Below, one piece after another: positions 62,604 through 64,000 of a stretch of 64,000 nucleotides of DNA. The notes under the pieces are model-generated. The model ran no database searches. It had not been told where the DNA came from and saw only the letters and a program-made list of their open reading frames with translations. Made by a program: the position numbers and the translations under genes. Each line of letters opens with the position of its first letter. The first letter of the stretch is position 1. The DNA comes from Roseiarcus sp050010035 (GTDB lineage Bacteria; Pseudomonadota; Alphaproteobacteria; Rhizobiales; Beijerinckiaceae). Where the stretch lies: assembly GCA_050010035.1 (NCBI GenBank), contig JBEKLU010000008.1, positions 1 through 64,000 on the forward strand. The letters run 5' to 3'.

Positions 62604-63731
62604 ATGAACGCCATGCTCGCCAAAGACGACATCCTCGCGGCGCTCGCCGCCGTGCCGGGGCCGGACGGCAAGACCCCGCTGCCGCAATCGGGCGCCATCG
62701 ACGGTGTGACGGTGCGCGACGGCAAGGTCTTCGTCGCCATCAAGATCAACCCCGCGCACGCCAAGGCGATGGAGGTCATGCGCTCCGAGGCGGAGGCCAA
62801 GATCAAGGCGCTTCCCGGCGTCGCCTCGGCGCTTGTGACGCTGACCGCCGAGAACGCCGGGCCCGCCGCGCCGGCGGCCGGGCACGGCCACGCCGCGCCT
62901 CGCCAGCGCCCGCCAGACGCAAGGCCGATCCCCGGCATCGACAAGATCATCGCCGTCGCCTCGGGCAAGGGCGGCGTCGGCAAGTCGACGACCGCCTGCA
63001 ATCTCGCGCTCGGCCTGGCCCGGCTCGGCCTCAAGGTCGGCGTGCTCGACGCCGACGTCTTCGGCCCGTCGATGCCGCGGCTCCTCGGCATCACGGAAAA
63101 GCCGGATCTCGCGCCGGACGGCCACAAGCTCAAGCCGCTGGAAAAGTACGGCGTCAAGGTGATGTCGATCGGCTTCCTCGTCGAGGAGGGCGCGGCGATC
63201 GTCTGGCGTGGGCCGATGGTGATGTCGGCGCTGACGCAGTTCCTGCGCGAGGTCGATTGGGGCGAACTCGACGTGCTGGTCGTCGACATGCCGCCGGGCA
63301 CCGGCGACGCGCAACTGACGATGGCGCAGAACGTGCCGCTGTCGGGCGCTCTCATCGTCTCGACGCCGCAGGATCTGTCGCTGATCGACGCGCGGCGCGG
63401 CATCGCGATGTTCAAGCAGGTCGCCGTCCCGCTGCTCGGCGTGGTCGAGAACATGAGCTATTTCGTCTGCCCGCATTGCGGCGGACGCACCGACATCTTC
63501 GCGCACGGCGGCGCGCGCCACGAGGCCGAGGCGCACGGCGCTCCCTTCCTGGGCGAAATCCCGCTCGATGTGAGGATCCGCGAAACCTCGGACGGCGGCG
63601 TTCCGGTCGTCGCCAGCGCGCCCGACAGCCCGCAGGCCGCGGCCTATCTGGCGCTCGCGGAGCGCGTGCGCGCGGCGCTGTTCGAAGGGCAGGGCGCGAG
63701 CCGCCCGGCGCCGCGCATCGTGGTGGAGTGA
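62604..63731 (+). CDS. mrp: Mrp/ApbC family Fe-S cluster carrier ATPase
   Basis: A 375-residue P-loop protein that carries and delivers Fe-S clusters. The N-terminal MIP18-like domain (residues 5-85, VTVRDGKVFVAIKIN) is followed by a Gly/Ala/His linker and the ATPase VASGKGGVGKSTTACNLALG. The CxxC of YFVCPHCGG near the C-terminus binds the cluster at the dimer interface. The ATG at 62604 is chosen; one at 62613 is also possible. The DUF971 gene follows, the usual pair. Confidence 0.94.
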   Translation: MNAMLAKDDILAALAAVPGPDGKTPLPQSGAIDGVTVRDGKVFVAIKINPAHAKAMEVMRSEAEAKIKALPGVASALVTLTAENAGPAAPAAGHGHAAPRQRPPDARPIPGIDKIIAVASGKGGVGKSTTACNLALGLARLGLKVGVLDADVFGPSMPRLLGITEKPDLAPDGHKLKPLEKYGVKVMSIGFLVEEGAAIVWRGPMVMSALTQFLREVDWGELDVLVVDMPPGTGDAQLTMAQNVPLSGALIVSTPQDLSLIDARRGIAMFKQVAVPLLGVVENMSYFVCPHCGGRTDIFAHGGARHEAEAHGAPFLGEIPLDVRIRETSDGGVPVVASAPDSPQAAAYLALAERVRAALFEGQGASRPAPRIVVE

Positions 63732-63745
63732 GCGGAGCGGAGGCG

Positions 63746-64000
63746 ATGGGCGACGAGGGGAATCGGGGCGCGCCGGAGCCATGGCCGAGCGAACTGCGCG
63801 TGCGCGAGCAGGGGCGCGAGTTGCGCATCGCGTTCGCCGACGGTTTCGCAGCGAGCATCTCGGCCGAGCGCTTGCGCGCGGCGAGCCCGAGCGCCGACAA
63901 GCGCCGCGCGAGCCCCGGCGAAGGCGGGGTCAGAATCGTCGCCGTCGAGACGGTCGGCAATTACGCCGCGCGCATCGCCTTCGACGACGGGCACGATACG
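63746..64000 (+). CDS. DUF971 family protein (partial, runs off the window)
   Basis: 85 codons are seen and the frame is open at the edge. WPSELRVREQGRELRIAFAD, AERLRAASPSADKR and VAVETVGNYAARIAFDDGHD are the DUF971 (GBBH N-terminal-like) blocks; a GIYSW-like end is expected downstream. These proteins follow mrp in many bacteria and are linked with Fe-S assembly. The ATG at 63746 has GGAGG upstream. Confidence 0.88.
   Translation, partial: MGDEGNRGAPEPWPSELRVREQGRELRIAFADGFAASISAERLRAASPSADKRRASPGEGGVRIVAVETVGNYAARIAFDDGHDT

Overview
The window is high-GC DNA from an alphaproteobacterium, most likely a member of Hyphomicrobiales (Rhizobiales). The pointers are a MucR/Ros-type regulator, an frcR-frcBCA fructose transport locus, a Tim44-like/MltA/Smr gene row, a fbc (Rieske-cytochrome b-cytochrome c1) operon and many CG-ending codons. 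The genus is not decided by the sequence.

Layout. 1-3.3 kb is an accessory strip. It holds three small membrane or unknown genes with lower GC than their surroundings, a cluster of strong inverted repeats, and a broken REP-associated tyrosine transposase (RAYT) flanked by inverted copies of a GGGGACATGATAC repeat. 3.4-14 kb is a sugar-catabolism region: a LysE exporter, a reverse-strand zwf-pgl-dgoK operon, and a ROK repressor divergent from a fructose-type ABC transporter (frcBCA), followed by an aldo/keto reductase and a Gfo/Idh/MocA oxidoreductase. 14-15.2 kb is a junk strip with palindromic repeats, a gene cut off by RAYT-family repeats and the tail of a serine recombinase. 15.3-35 kb is mostly housekeeping: oligopeptidase B, yacG-maf, infA, pssA-psd, an Atm1-like exporter, MucR, LOG, Fe-SOD, a PfkB kinase, smr-mltA-timA, gpsA, EVE, a response regulator and trmL. 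35-38.9 kb is the bc1 operon plus mtnP. 39-43 kb has a toxin-antitoxin pair, two YeeE/YedE sulfur-transport halves, a UPF0114 protein, mepA and tam. 43.6-47.5 kb has rhodanese, dnaA, DUF952 and pyrD. 47.6-52.8 kb has a VapBC pair, a HExxH membrane protein, clpB and a BrnTA pair. 52.9-56 kb is the conserved rpmH-rnpA-yidC-engB operon. 56.5-61.2 kb is a three-gene operon for a flavoprotein/ferredoxin plus a 2-oxoacid:ferredoxin oxidoreductase (korAB). The window ends with a YbiB-like gene, the Mrp/ApbC Fe-S carrier and a truncated DUF971 gene.

How it fits together. The frc transporter, ROK regulator and zwf/pgl form a plausible sugar import plus oxidative pentose-phosphate/Entner-Doudoroff unit. 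The korAB operon could exchange electrons between 2-oxoacids, ferredoxin and NAD(P)H. Four type II toxin-antitoxin modules lie within about 21 kb (31.5-52.8 kb), three of them with a clear palindrome or a coupled start.

The least ordinary parts are the RAYT/REP-like repeat network (four sites in the window, one of which interrupts a gene), the unknown membrane-protein cluster at the left edge, and several nested intergenic palindromes. No tRNA, rRNA, CRISPR array or intact prophage was recognised.
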